Shown: one piece after another, positions 8,910 to 17,281 of the stretch
Layout: each line of letters begins with the position of its first letter
Position numbering within the stretch: the stretch's first letter is position 1
From: Rhodobacterales bacterium
Lineage (GTDB): Bacteria > Pseudomonadota > Alphaproteobacteria > Rhodobacterales > Rhodobacteraceae
Direction: 5' to 3'
Assembly: GCA_003249215.1 (NCBI GenBank)
Contig: QKJR01000088.1
Span: forward strand, 53,177-117,176
DNA length: 64,000 bases
Made by a program: the position numbers and the translations under genes
Notes under the pieces: model-generated
What the model was told of the DNA's origin: nothing
Database searches by the model: none
What the model saw: the letters and a program-made list of their open reading frames with translations, nothing else

Positions 8910-11471
8910 TTGATCCGTTTTATCCTGTCTTCGCTCGGGGGTCTCTTCTCGTGGATCGTGACCGCGCTCTTCTTCGGTGCGCTGGTGATCGGCGCGATCT
9001 TCTGGATGTATTCGCGCAACCTGCCGAGCCATGAGCAGCTTGCGCAATATACCCCCAAGACGATCTCGCGGATCTACAACGGCGAGGGCCGGCTGATCGA
9101 CGAATTCGCCGAGGAGCGGCGCATCTTCGTGCCGATCCAGGACATCCCCGATCTGGTCAAGGACGCCTTCATCTCCGCCGAGGACAAGCATTTCTGGTCG
9201 CACCCGGGCTATGACGCGCGCGGTATGGTCGCGGCGCTGGTGCAGGCGGTGCAATCGGGGGGGCAGGATGTGCGCGGCGCCTCGACGATCACCCAGCAGG
9301 TGATGAAGAACTTCCTTCTGTCCTCGGACCGCTCGATGGAGCGCAAGATCAAGGAACTCATTCTCGCGAGCCGGGTTGAGAAGGCGCTCTCGAAGGAGCG
9401 TATCCTCGAGCTCTATCTCAACGAGATCTTCCTCGGGCAGAACAGCTACGGTGTGGCCGCGGCCGCGCAGACCTATTTCAACAAGACCCTCTCGCAGCTC
9501 GAGCCGCATGAGGCGGCGACGCTCGCGGCGATGCCCGCCTCGCCCTCGAACTTCCACCCCGTGCGCAACATGGAGAAGCTGCAGGGGCGGCGGAATTATG
9601 TTCTCAACGAGATGTGGCAGAACGGCTATATCTCCGAGGAGACCTATCGCTCCGAGCGGCTGAAGCCGGTGCGCTCGGTGCAGAACGGCGATTTCCCGCC
9701 CTTCCGCGAGGCGCTGCCGCCGCGGGACTATTTCACCGATGAGATCCGCCGGCAGCTCTCGAAGACCTTTGGGCAGGAGGAGTTTTTCGGCGGCGGTCTG
9801 ACGATCCGGGCAACGGTCAGCCCCGAGATGCAGGATCATGCCGCCACCGCGCTGCAAAATGCGCTCGAGAAATATGACCGGGGGCTCGGCATCTGGCGCG
9901 GCACCGGGGCGACGATCCCCGAGGATCAGCTCGGCGACGAGCGGAGCTGGCGTGCGGCGCTCGATGCGGTGCCGACCGACAAGGCGCCGCGCGACATCGC
10001 GGGCTGGCATCCGGCCGTGGTGCTCGCGCTCGACGGCGGTTCGGCGCGGATCGGCATCGAGGGGATCGAGGAAGACGGTGACGGCCATTGGATCCCGGCC
10101 GAGGATGTGACCTGGGCGCGCAAGCTCAATTCGGACGGCAAGCTCGGGCCGCGGGCGAAACGCGCGAGCGATCTCGTCGATGTGGGCGATGTCGTGCTCG
10201 TGCGGGCGATGACCAAGGATGCGGATGGCAGCTTCATCCGCTGGACCCTGCGTCAGGTGCCGCGCATCGAGGGCGCCTTCATGGCGATGGACGTCAACAC
10301 CGGCCGCGTGATCGCGATGCAGGGCGGCTTCAGCTATCAGTCCTCGGTGTTCAACCGCGCGACGCAGGCGATGCGCCAGCCGGGCTCGAACTTCAAGCCC
10401 TTCGTCTATGCGGCGGCGCTCGACAGTGGCTTCACCCCCGAAACCATCGTCGTCGACGCGCCGATCGAGGTGAACACGCCGCAGGGGCTCTGGCGGCCGA
10501 AGAACGCCTCGAACAAATATTATGGTCCCACGCCGCTGCGCACCGGGCTTGAGCAGTCGCGGAACCTGATGACGATCCGGATCGCGCAGGAAATCGGCAT
10601 GGAGACGGTCGCGCAATATGCCGAGCGGTTTGGCGTCTACAATCCGATGAACCCGTTCCTGGCCAACGCGCTTGGCGCGCAGGAAACCACGATGTATCAG
10701 CTGATCTCGGCCTATGCGATGTTTGCCAATGGCGGCAAGCGGGTCGAGCCCACGCTCGTCGACCGGGTGCAGGACCGCTGGGGCCGCACGATCTATCGCC
10801 ACGATCAGCGCCAGTGCACCGATTGTCGCGCGGCCAATCTCGCCCAAGGGCTCGGGCCGCGGATCGTCTCGAGCGAAGAGCAGGTGATCGACCCGGTCAC
10901 CGCCTTCCAGATGATCTCGCTGATGGAGGGCGTTGTGCGGCGCGGCTCGGGCTCGGCGGTCAATCTGCCCGTGCCGGTCGCGGGCAAGACGGGGACGACG
11001 AACGACGCCAAGGATGTGTGGTTCACCGGCTTCACCTCGAATATCGTGGCCTCGTGCTACATGGGCTATGACCAGCCGCGCGGCCTCGGGCCCGGCGCCT
11101 ATGGCGGCACGCTCTGTGTTCCGGTCTTCAACGAATTCATGAAGGAAGCGGTCAAGACCTATGGCGGGACCAAGTTCAAGGTGCCGCCGGGGGGGCATTG
11201 GGTGAAGTTCAACCGCTTCACCGGCGAGCGTCTTCCCGACGATGCGACGGGCGATTTCGTGCAGGCCGAATATCTGCGCGACGGTCAGGAGCAGATGGCG
11301 GGCATTGGCTTTGTGGTCGACGGTGGCTTTGCGATGGGGGCGAACCTGCCCTTGTTCGCGCAGGGCGAGACCGATGGCGGTGGTACCGCGGTCACCACCT
11401 CGACCGGCCAGACCAAGGTGATCCCGAAGAAGGCCAATTTCGGCACGGTGAGCTCGGGCGGGCTCTACTGA
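8910..11471 (+). CDS. mrcA: Penicillin-binding protein 1A (bifunctional transglycosylase/transpeptidase)
   Basis: This class A PBP polymerises and cross-links peptidoglycan in the periplasm, anchored by one N-terminal helix (about residues 8-33). The GT51 domain has the catalytic Glu91 in ISAEDKHFWSHPG and the GASTITQQVMKN motif. The transpeptidase has Ser493-Asn-Phe-Lys (QPGSNFKPF), Ser550-Arg-Asn and Lys693-Thr-Gly (AGKTGTTND). The 853 residues match alphaproteobacterial PBP1A. The start is a TTG at 8910: the nearby ATG at 8897 is out of frame, and the TTG gives the expected short cytoplasmic tail before the helix. A strong hairpin follows at 11507. Confidence 0.95.
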   Translation: MIRFILSSLGGLFSWIVTALFFGALVIGAIFWMYSRNLPSHEQLAQYTPKTISRIYNGEGRLIDEFAEERRIFVPIQDIPDLVKDAFISAEDKHFWSHPGYDARGMVAALVQAVQSGGQDVRGASTITQQVMKNFLLSSDRSMERKIKELILASRVEKALSKERILELYLNEIFLGQNSYGVAAAAQTYFNKTLSQLEPHEAATLAAMPASPSNFHPVRNMEKLQGRRNYVLNEMWQNGYISEETYRSERLKPVRSVQNGDFPPFREALPPRDYFTDEIRRQLSKTFGQEEFFGGGLTIRATVSPEMQDHAATALQNALEKYDRGLGIWRGTGATIPEDQLGDERSWRAALDAVPTDKAPRDIAGWHPAVVLALDGGSARIGIEGIEEDGDGHWIPAEDVTWARKLNSDGKLGPRAKRASDLVDVGDVVLVRAMTKDADGSFIRWTLRQVPRIEGAFMAMDVNTGRVIAMQGGFSYQSSVFNRATQAMRQPGSNFKPFVYAAALDSGFTPETIVVDAPIEVNTPQGLWRPKNASNKYYGPTPLRTGLEQSRNLMTIRIAQEIGMETVAQYAERFGVYNPMNPFLANALGAQETTMYQLISAYAMFANGGKRVEPTLVDRVQDRWGRTIYRHDQRQCTDCRAANLAQGLGPRIVSSEEQVIDPVTAFQMISLMEGVVRRGSGSAVNLPVPVAGKTGTTNDAKDVWFTGFTSNIVASCYMGYDQPRGLGPGAYGGTLCVPVFNEFMKEAVKTYGGTKFKVPPGGHWVKFNRFTGERLPDDATGDFVQAEYLRDGQEQMAGIGFVVDGGFAMGANLPLFAQGETDGGGTAVTTSTGQTKVIPKKANFGTVSSGGLY

Positions 11472-11506
11472 GGCGAGGCCGTCGCCGACAGGTCTGAGAG
11501 AAAACA

Positions 11507-11528
11507 CAAGGGGCCGCGAGGCCCCTTG
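11507..11528 (+). terminator. Terminator hairpin after mrcA
   Basis: CAAGGGGCC-GCGA-GGCCCCTTG is a perfect 9-bp stem with a tetraloop, 35 nt after the mrcA stop. Only a short T-rich stretch (ATCTTTG) follows. Confidence 0.7.
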
Positions 11529-11557
11529 ATCTTTGCGGGGTGATCCTCCGGGACATG

Positions 11558-11598
11558 AAAAAGGGCGTGCCGCGCGACCCCGGCCGCGTGACACGCCC
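11558..11598 (-). terminator. Terminator for the DUF2189 gene
   Basis: Read on the minus strand, GGGCGTG pairs with CACGCCC around a GC-rich loop and is followed by five T residues, about 55 nt beyond the stop of the DUF2189 gene. Confidence 0.7.
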
Positions 11599-11653
11599 CC
11601 TCGCTACCCCACCGGGACGCAGCGCAGGAGGCCTCCCCCCCTCCTGCGCGCGC

Positions 11654-12499
11654 TCACTCCGTCAGGTTGCGATAGATGTGCCAGCTCGCATGGCCAAGCA
11701 CGGGCAGCACCACGAGCAGGCCGAGAAACATCGGCACCATGCCCAGAAACAGCAATCCCGCGATCACCATGGCCCAGATCGCCATCGCGGCCGGATTGGC
11801 CGCGACCGCCTGGACCGAGGTGATGATCGCGGTGATGAAGTCGATCTCGCGGTCGAGCAGGAGCGGCAGTCCCACGACCGTGAAGGCAAAGAGCACCGCC
11901 GCGAAGACGCCCCCCACGAGCCCGCCGAAGGCGAGCATCGCCGGGCCATTGCCGCTCAGCAGCACCCCCCAGGGATCGGAGGTGACATTGGTCATCGCCT
12001 GAAACCCGAGGAAGAGGGCGAAGGTCATATGCGCGATGAACATCCAGAACATGAAGAGGAGCAGCACGACGACCGCCATCGAGGGCAGTTGCCGGTCCTT
12101 CTGCGCAAAGACCACGCCCAGCACCGAGGGCCAGTCGAGCGGCTCGCCTGCCTCGATCCGCCGGCTGACCTCATAAAGCCCGATCGCCGCGAAGGGGGCG
12201 ATCAGCGGGAAGCCGAGGATGAAGGGGGTGAGCCACCATTCCTGGCCGCGGGCCGCGAAGATGAGCCAGAGCACGATGCCGCCGAGCGCATAGACCCCCG
12301 AGAAGAAGAGCCCGAAGGCCGGGGCGCGCAGGAAATCGCGCAGCCCCGCGCGCAGCACCTCGGGGATCATCGCGACGGGCATGTCGCGGATCTCGGGCAG
12401 CGGGCTCGGGCTCTCGGCTATCCTGCTGTCCACTGTGGGCCCCGCCGCCGGACGCGGTGCCATGGTCCCCTCGATGCCCCCCTCGATCGCCTCCGCCAT
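11654..12499 (-). CDS. DUF2189 integral membrane protein
   Basis: The 281-residue product has a polar 45-residue N-terminus and then about six hydrophobic helices, with the family-like segments PLIAPFAAIGLYEVSRRIEAGE and GLPLLLDREIDFITAI (quoted in part). DUF2189 proteins are inner-membrane proteins of unknown function, often found near cytochrome oxidase genes in Rhodobacteraceae; that context is absent here. The start at 12499 is the first ATG; a second in-frame ATG 12 codons in is possible. It is convergent with mrcA, and each gene has its own hairpin in the 182-nt gap. Confidence 0.75.
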   Translation of the reverse strand: MAEAIEGGIEGTMAPRPAAGPTVDSRIAESPSPLPEIRDMPVAMIPEVLRAGLRDFLRAPAFGLFFSGVYALGGIVLWLIFAARGQEWWLTPFILGFPLIAPFAAIGLYEVSRRIEAGEPLDWPSVLGVVFAQKDRQLPSMAVVVLLLFMFWMFIAHMTFALFLGFQAMTNVTSDPWGVLLSGNGPAMLAFGGLVGGVFAAVLFAFTVVGLPLLLDREIDFITAIITSVQAVAANPAAMAIWAMVIAGLLFLGMVPMFLGLLVVLPVLGHASWHIYRNLTE

Positions 12500-12608
12500 G
12501 CAATCCTCCCCGATCGCGATCCCGGCCCCCTCCCAAGGGCCGGTTGGCCCAAAGGTGGGGCAGAATGTCGCATCTGTCGAGGAAATTACTCGCCGCGCTG
12601 CGGCACTG

Positions 12609-12680
12609 GATCAGAGGGCAGGGGCGCTGCCCCTCTGCGCCTGCGGCGCAGTCACCCCGGGATATTTGGGCACAGGTGAG
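12609..12680 (+). repeat. Intergenic CCCGGGATATTT repeat, copy 3 (single arm)
   Basis: A GGGGCGCTGCCCC hairpin (about 12620) is followed by CACCCCGGGATATTTGGGCACAGG. Only the left arm is present. It sits between the DUF2189 gene and the P-loop kinase gene. Confidence 0.65.
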
Positions 12681-12708
12681 GGGGAGGGGGCGCGGCTTTG
12701 GGCCCGGC

Positions 12709-13272
12709 TCAGACGAGGCCGAGTTCCTGCATCCGCCACCATGTAGTTTCGAGCAACTCCTCGACGGGCTTCGCGCCGAAAAGCTCGAGCACCGGCTCGG
12801 GGCGGCCGGCAAGCCAGTTGCGGTGCCGCGCGAGCGAACGGCCGGAGAAATAGGGTTCGTCATAACCCGCCGCCCATTTCAGGAATTCGGAATGGTTCCG
12901 GTGCATGTCGCCGTCGGGTTTGACCCGGTCGCCGAATTTCGCGACCTCGCGCTTGCGGATCCGGGCGAGCCGCACCGGCGTCGGCGTGACGAGGAAGATG
13001 ATCAGGTCGGCGCCGTCGATCGCGATCTCGCCCCAGCCATCGGCCGAGCCCGAGAGCACCCAGCCGCCGTCGATGCCCTCACCCAGTTGCGCCGCGGCGA
13101 TCAGCGCGAGGCGCTCGTCGACCGGGCGCTTGGTGGTGAAGGGCGGATCGGTCGGCGCCCAAAAGTAATCGTCGGTATCGAGATGCGGCACGTTCAACCT
13201 TTGCGCGAGTGCGCGGCCGAGCGAGGAGGTTCCAGATCCCGCGGCGCCGGTGATATAGACCCGCGCCGCCAC
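12709..13272 (-). CDS. P-loop nucleotide kinase-like protein (adenylate kinase/AAA type)
   Basis: The 187-residue product starts with a Walker A loop, VYITGAAGSGTSSLG, like small AAA or adenylate-kinase-like proteins, followed by DTDDYFW and the lid-like RLARIRKREVAKFGDRV. Substrate is unknown. I prefer a GTG start at 13272, with AGGA eight nt upstream, because family members begin almost directly with the Walker A strand; the in-frame ATG at 13296 would overlap prfB by 20 nt and has a weak ribosome site. It lies 4 nt after prfB and is likely translated from the same transcript. Confidence 0.8.
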   Translation of the reverse strand: MAARVYITGAAGSGTSSLGRALAQRLNVPHLDTDDYFWAPTDPPFTTKRPVDERLALIAAAQLGEGIDGGWVLSGSADGWGEIAIDGADLIIFLVTPTPVRLARIRKREVAKFGDRVKPDGDMHRNHSEFLKWAAGYDEPYFSGRSLARHRNWLAGRPEPVLELFGAKPVEELLETTWWRMQELGLV

Positions 13273-13276
13273 CGGC

Positions 13277-14404
13277 TCAGTCCTCGCCTTGCGCATCGGC
13301 GCGGGATTTGCCCTCGACGCCCATCGCCAGAGTGGCGGCCATGAACCCGTCGAGATCGCCGTCGAGTACGCCCTGGGTATCCGAGGTCTCGTGCCCGGTG
13401 CGCAGGTCCTTGACCATCTGATAGGGCTGCAGGACGTAGCTGCGGATCTGGTTGCCCCAGCCGGCATCGCCCTTGCTCTCGTGGGCGGCGTTGATCGCGG
13501 CGTTGCGCTTGTCGAGTTCGAGCTGATAGAGCCGCGAGCGCAGTGCGTTCATCGCGATCTCGCGGTTCTGGTGCTGCGATTTCATCGAGCTGGTGACGAC
13601 GATATTCGTCGGCAAGTGGGTGATCCGCACCGCCGAGTCGGTGGTGTTCACGTGCTGCCCGCCCGCGCCGGACGAGCGATAGGTGTCGATCCGGATCTCG
13701 TTGTCGGGGATGACGATCTCGATATTGTCGTCGACGACCGGATAGACCCAGACCGAGCAGAACGAGGTGTGGCGGCGCGCCGCGCTGTCATAGGGGCTGA
13801 TCCGCACGAGGCGATGCACGCCCGATTCCGATTTCAGCCAGCCATAGGCATTGGGCCCGGAAATCTTGTAGGCGGCCGAGCGGATGCCCGCCTCGTCGCC
13901 TGCGGTTTCCGATTGCAGCTCGACCTTGTAGCCCTTCTTCTCGGCCCAGCGGGTATACATCCGCGCGAGCATCGAGGCCCAGTCGCAGCTTTCCGTGCCG
14001 CCGGCGCCCGCGTTGATCTCGAGGAAGGTGTCATTGCCATCCGCCTCGCCATCCAGAAGCGCCTCGAGCTCCTTGGCATCGGCGAGGGTCTTGAGCTCCT
14101 TGAGCGATTTTTCGGCCTCGGTGACGATCTCGGGATCGTCCTCCATCTCGCCGAGTTCGATCAGCTCGACATTGTCGGTCAGCTCGCGGTCGATCTTGCG
14201 ATAGGTCTCGACCTTGTCCATCAGCACCTGACGATCGCGCATCAGTTTTTGCGCGCGCGCCGGGTCCGACCACAGATCGCCATCCTCGATCATCGCGTTG
14301 AATTCCTCGAGCCGGTGCGGCGCGGTCTCCCAGTCCATCCGCTGGCCCAGCAGTTTCAGCGATTTGCGGATCGCTTCCACGATGTTCTGCGTCTCGGCGC
14401 GCAT
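13277..14404 (-). CDS. prfB: Peptide chain release factor 2
   Basis: RF2 reads UGA and UAA stop codons. The 375-residue protein carries the GGQ motif in SSGAGGQHVNTTDSAVRITH and the codon-recognition region RISPYDSAARRHTSF, where alphaproteobacteria often have SPY instead of the SPF of Escherichia coli. The frame is continuous from MRAETQNIVEAIRKS: there is no CTTTGAC frameshift site, so the autoregulatory +1 frameshift found in many bacteria is absent. I start at 14404; the longer frame adds a low-complexity leader. The kinase-like gene follows within 4 nt. Confidence 0.97.
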   Translation of the reverse strand: MRAETQNIVEAIRKSLKLLGQRMDWETAPHRLEEFNAMIEDGDLWSDPARAQKLMRDRQVLMDKVETYRKIDRELTDNVELIELGEMEDDPEIVTEAEKSLKELKTLADAKELEALLDGEADGNDTFLEINAGAGGTESCDWASMLARMYTRWAEKKGYKVELQSETAGDEAGIRSAAYKISGPNAYGWLKSESGVHRLVRISPYDSAARRHTSFCSVWVYPVVDDNIEIVIPDNEIRIDTYRSSGAGGQHVNTTDSAVRITHLPTNIVVTSSMKSQHQNREIAMNALRSRLYQLELDKRNAAINAAHESKGDAGWGNQIRSYVLQPYQMVKDLRTGHETSDTQGVLDGDLDGFMAATLAMGVEGKSRADAQGED

Positions 14405-14465
14405 GGTTCTTTGGTCCTTCCGATCGTTCCGGGCGGTTCTATCGTCCCGGGCGCCGCCGGGCAAG

Positions 14466-14513
14466 GGGCGGGCGCGAGTTGGGGGGGCGGGCGTGAGTTG
14501 GGGGGGCGCGCCC
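14466..14513. repeat. Short tandem duplication upstream of prfB
   Basis: GGGCGCGAGTTGGGGGGGC is followed at once by GGGCGTGAGTTGGGGGGGC, a 19-bp duplication with one mismatch, in the 164-nt gap between bactofilin and prfB. No function is evident. Confidence 0.55.
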
Positions 14514-14523
14514 CCATGCAAGA

Positions 14524-14545
14524 GGGCGGCCCCGGGGGACCGCCC
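14524..14545 (-). terminator. Possible terminator after the bactofilin gene
   Basis: GGGCGG and CCGCCC pair around a 10-nt GC-rich loop, 24 nt beyond the bactofilin stop; the T-run is weak (TCTTG). Confidence 0.4.
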
Positions 14546-14568
14546 AGCAGATCGTACAGCCGTCGGGC

Positions 14569-15078
14569 TTATTCGCCCTGCGGAACCACCGGCGCCTCGG
14601 GGGGCATCAGCTTGGGCGCCTGCGCGCCTTGCAGCGGATCGTCCTGACGCTGGACCGAGCCCTCGAAATGGGCGCCCGACTCGATGGCGATGGTCTTGTG
14701 GATGATGTCGCCCTCGACCCGCGCGGTCGAGGTCAGACGCACCTTGAGACCACGCACACGGCCCACGACGCGGCCGTTGACCACGACGTCATCGGCGACG
14801 ATCTCGCCGCGGATCGTGGCGGTTTCACCGACCGTCAGCAGATGGGCGCGGATGTCGCCCTCGACCACGCCCTCGACCTGGATGTCGCCGGTGGTCTTGA
14901 TGTTGCCGACCACGGTCAGATCCGAGGACAGCACCGAAGCCGCCGGTTTCGCCCGCGGCGTCGAGGGGGTGAACTCGCCCATGGTGCGCGCGGGCAGGCT
15001 CGTCTCGGGAGCTTTGGGCTTCTCGTTTTCCGGGGTCGCCTTCGGGCCCGGTTCGTGGATTTTGCTCTTAGAAAACAT
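14569..15078 (-). CDS. Bactofilin family polymer-forming protein
   Basis: Bactofilins are nucleotide-free cytoskeletal polymers with a right-handed beta-helix core. Here the 169 residues comprise a disordered Pro/Lys-rich tail (1-45), the core (about 48-145) with repeated short beta strands such as GDIQVEGVVEGDIRA and ADDVVVNGRVVGRV, and a Pro-rich C-terminus. It overlaps the upstream M23 peptidase gene by 11 nt, so the two are translationally coupled. In Helicobacter (CcmA with Csd1) and Caulobacter, bactofilins guide peptidoglycan hydrolases or synthases; a similar shape role is inferred here. Confidence 0.9.
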   Translation of the reverse strand: MFSKSKIHEPGPKATPENEKPKAPETSLPARTMGEFTPSTPRAKPAASVLSSDLTVVGNIKTTGDIQVEGVVEGDIRAHLLTVGETATIRGEIVADDVVVNGRVVGRVRGLKVRLTSTARVEGDIIHKTIAIESGAHFEGSVQRQDDPLQGAQAPKLMPPEAPVVPQGE

Positions 15079-16381
15079 TCTGTGCCGCCTTGATGAAGGT
15101 CATCGGGTTGACGGGTGCCCCGCCCACCCGGATTTCATAATGCAGATGCGGTCCGGTGGACCGTCCGGTATTGCCTGTATCACCGATCCACTCGCCACGC
15201 GATACTTTTTGCCCGACCTTCACGCGGATTTTCGACAGATGGCCATAGACCGTCGAGACGCCGAAATCGTGGCGGATCTTGATCACGTTGCCATAGCCGT
15301 TTTCCCATTCGGCGGCGGTGACCACGCCATCGGCGGGCACGTAGATCTTCATGCCGACCGGACCGGCGAGGTCGATCCCGGCATGGAGCCGCCCCCAGCG
15401 ATAGCCGAAGGGCGAGGTGAAGCGATAGCCGCCCTTGAGCGGGATCGCGAAGGGCAGCTTGTCGACGGCGATGCGATACATGTTCATCTCGTCGAGGCGC
15501 TTCATGATCGTTCCGGCGCGTTCGCCGTCGCCATTGAGATCGGCCGCGCCCTTCGAGGAGAGCGAAACCGGCAGGAGCGGCCCGCCGGTGCCGGAATAGC
15601 CGCGGCGGATCTGGCTCAGGACCTGCTCCGAACTCATGCCCGCGGCCTTGAACATCCGGTCCAAGGGCGCCATCGAGACCTGCACCGCGCCTTCGAGCGT
15701 GGTGAAGATCTCGTCATTGCGCTCCTCGAGCAGGCGTTTTTCCAGCGCGATCTGATCGGCTTCGAAGCGCGCGGCCTCGGCGTCGCGGCTGGCTTGGTCG
15801 CGTTCGGCAGCGGTGCTGTCGAGCGCTTCGGCCAGAATATCGACGGTCTGCGCCATCTCTTCGGCCTGCGCCTCGGGCGAGGGGGTGCCGGCGCTCGCGG
15901 TCTGGGTCGCGGCGAAATCGTCGCGCGCGGCATCGCGTTCGGCCATGGTGCGGCGCAGGGTCGACTGAATCACGTTGATCCCGGTCTCGAGCTCGCGGCG
16001 GCGCTCTTCGGATTCCAGAAGGGCGGATTGCATCTGCGAGACCTGTTCGAGCGCGAGCTGGAAGCGGTTCTGCGCGGCGCGGGCCTCGGCGGCGCGGGCG
16101 TTGCGCTCGGTGGCGAGCGCGTCGAGCCGGTGCTCGAAGGCCGATTGCGAGATCGCGGCCTGTTCCTGTCCCGAGCCCGAGGAAATGCCGTCGATGAAGA
16201 GCAGCGCCGTGACCACGGTCGACCAGGCGAAGACGAGGCCTGCGACGCCGAGCATCACCGTCTGGGTGAGCGGTCGCAGCCGCACGAAGCGCGTGGCCGT
16301 GTCGGATTTCATGAACAGCCGCTGTTCGGGCAGCCAATGTTCGAGGCTCGCATTCAGCCGGTCGAGGATGCGTCTGGGCAA
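15068..16381 (-). CDS. M23 (LytM-type) peptidoglycan endopeptidase, membrane-anchored
   Basis: The 437-residue protein has a cytoplasmic N-terminus with a helix near residues 37-60, a long coiled coil (about 70-210, with many Glu/Arg/Gln/Ala), a linker, and a C-terminal M23 domain. The zinc ligands are complete: HAGID in the GRLHAGIDLAG segment and HLHYE in GPHLHYEIRVGG, with YGHLSK between them. The family cuts peptide cross-links in the periplasm or activates amidases. Its stop overlaps the bactofilin start, which suggests that the pair works together in cell shape. The frame starts at 16381. Confidence 0.9.
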   Translation of the reverse strand: MPRRILDRLNASLEHWLPEQRLFMKSDTATRFVRLRPLTQTVMLGVAGLVFAWSTVVTALLFIDGISSGSGQEQAAISQSAFEHRLDALATERNARAAEARAAQNRFQLALEQVSQMQSALLESEERRRELETGINVIQSTLRRTMAERDAARDDFAATQTASAGTPSPEAQAEEMAQTVDILAEALDSTAAERDQASRDAEAARFEADQIALEKRLLEERNDEIFTTLEGAVQVSMAPLDRMFKAAGMSSEQVLSQIRRGYSGTGGPLLPVSLSSKGAADLNGDGERAGTIMKRLDEMNMYRIAVDKLPFAIPLKGGYRFTSPFGYRWGRLHAGIDLAGPVGMKIYVPADGVVTAAEWENGYGNVIKIRHDFGVSTVYGHLSKIRVKVGQKVSRGEWIGDTGNTGRSTGPHLHYEIRVGGAPVNPMTFIKAAQNVF

Positions 16382-16695
16382 ACCACTGGTCCTGTGTCGT
16401 TCAGATGGGCGGGCGCCTCCCGCGCCCCGCGGTCCGGGCTCCGACAGGGCGGGGCACCAGAACTGACCCGACTTAGCAAGCGCAGGACCCGCGGTGCAAC
16501 CCGTTTTGGCCCGGCTGCGACGTCACGTCGGCCGGGGCGGCGGGATTTGGCGGGATTTCGCCGATCGGGCGGGGCGTGGCGAAGGTGGTGGGGGCAGAGG
16601 GGGGCTCTGCCCCCCGGCTGCGCCTCCCCCCGGGATATTTGGATCAGGTTGAAGGGCCGCCGTGGCGCCTCTGGGGAGGGGGCGGGCGAGGGGGC
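16382..16695. other. Intergenic region with a repeat arm
   Basis: This 314-bp gap is upstream of the M23 gene and downstream of the peroxiredoxin gene. It holds repeat copy 4 at 16590-16655 and otherwise GC-rich sequence. I see no gene in it. The M23-bactofilin promoter should lie near 16385-16500, but no clear -35/-10 pair is visible. Confidence 0.5.
16590..16655 (+). repeat. Intergenic CCCGGGATATTT repeat, copy 4 (single arm)
   Basis: GGGGGGCTCTGCCCCCC forms a hairpin, followed by CCCCCCGGGATATTTGGATCAGGTTGAAGGG. The inner sequence CAGGTTGAAGG is the subtype shared with copies 5 and 7. Confidence 0.7.
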
Positions 16696-17172
16696 TCAGC
16701 TCCGCTTGCGGATCGCGGCCAGCACCTCTTCGGCATGGCCCGCGACCTTGACCTTGGGCCAGAGCTCGGCCACGCGCCCCTCGGGGTCGATCAGGACGGT
16801 GGCGCGGGTGATGCCCATGAAGGTCTTGCCATACATGCTCTTCTCGCCCCAGACGCCGTAACGCTCGCAGGTGTCGCTCTCGGCATCCGAGAGCATCGCC
16901 ACGCCGAGCGCGTGCTTGGCGCAGAACTTGCCCTGTTTCGCGGGCGCATCCTTGGAGATGCCGAAGACCACGGCGCCTGCGGCGGTGAACTCGGGGGCGA
17001 GGCGGGTGAAATCGAGCGCCTCGGTGGTGCAGCCGGGGGTGTCCGCCTTGGGGTAGAAATAGAGCACGACCCAGTGCGGGCGCTGCCCGGAGAGGGTGAG
17101 GGGCGCCACCTCGGCGCCGGCATCGCTGCGCGGCAGGGTGAAATCCGGCGCAATCTCGCCGATCGTGATCAT
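16696..17172 (-). CDS. bcp: Thioredoxin-dependent thiol peroxidase (Bcp/PrxQ)
   Basis: This 158-residue peroxiredoxin reduces hydroperoxides in the cytoplasm using thioredoxin. The peroxidatic Cys48 is in TPGCTTEA. The position five residues on, which holds the resolving Cys in Escherichia coli Bcp, is Leu53; instead Cys84 (KFCAKHAL) is present, matching the C48/C84 pairing known in Xanthomonas Bcp. The start at 17172 gives the usual short N-terminus (MITIGEIAPDFTLP). A GGAGAGAC site precedes it. It is divergent from the AsmA-like gene. Confidence 0.92.
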   Translation of the reverse strand: MITIGEIAPDFTLPRSDAGAEVAPLTLSGQRPHWVVLYFYPKADTPGCTTEALDFTRLAPEFTAAGAVVFGISKDAPAKQGKFCAKHALGVAMLSDAESDTCERYGVWGEKSMYGKTFMGITRATVLIDPEGRVAELWPKVKVAGHAEEVLAAIRKRS

Positions 17173-17281
17173 TTGTCTCTCCTTACTCGGGGGCGGTGCT
17201 GTTATGCTCTGTCCACCGATCTATGGCGCCTTGCGCCCGAGTAAAGCACGAAGCGGGATGACCCGCCAGAATGAGGCCCGA

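Noticed and set aside
4370..9058. Minus-strand open frame of 1562 codons opposite purC-purS-purQ-dctBD
   Set aside because: It is antisense to five well-supported genes, rich in Arg, Gly, His and Ala, and has no family-like segment. High GC at third codon positions of the plus-strand genes keeps it free of stops.
13277..14404. Programmed frameshift in prfB
   Set aside because: The frame is continuous from the start; no CTTTGAC slippery site or early UGA is present.
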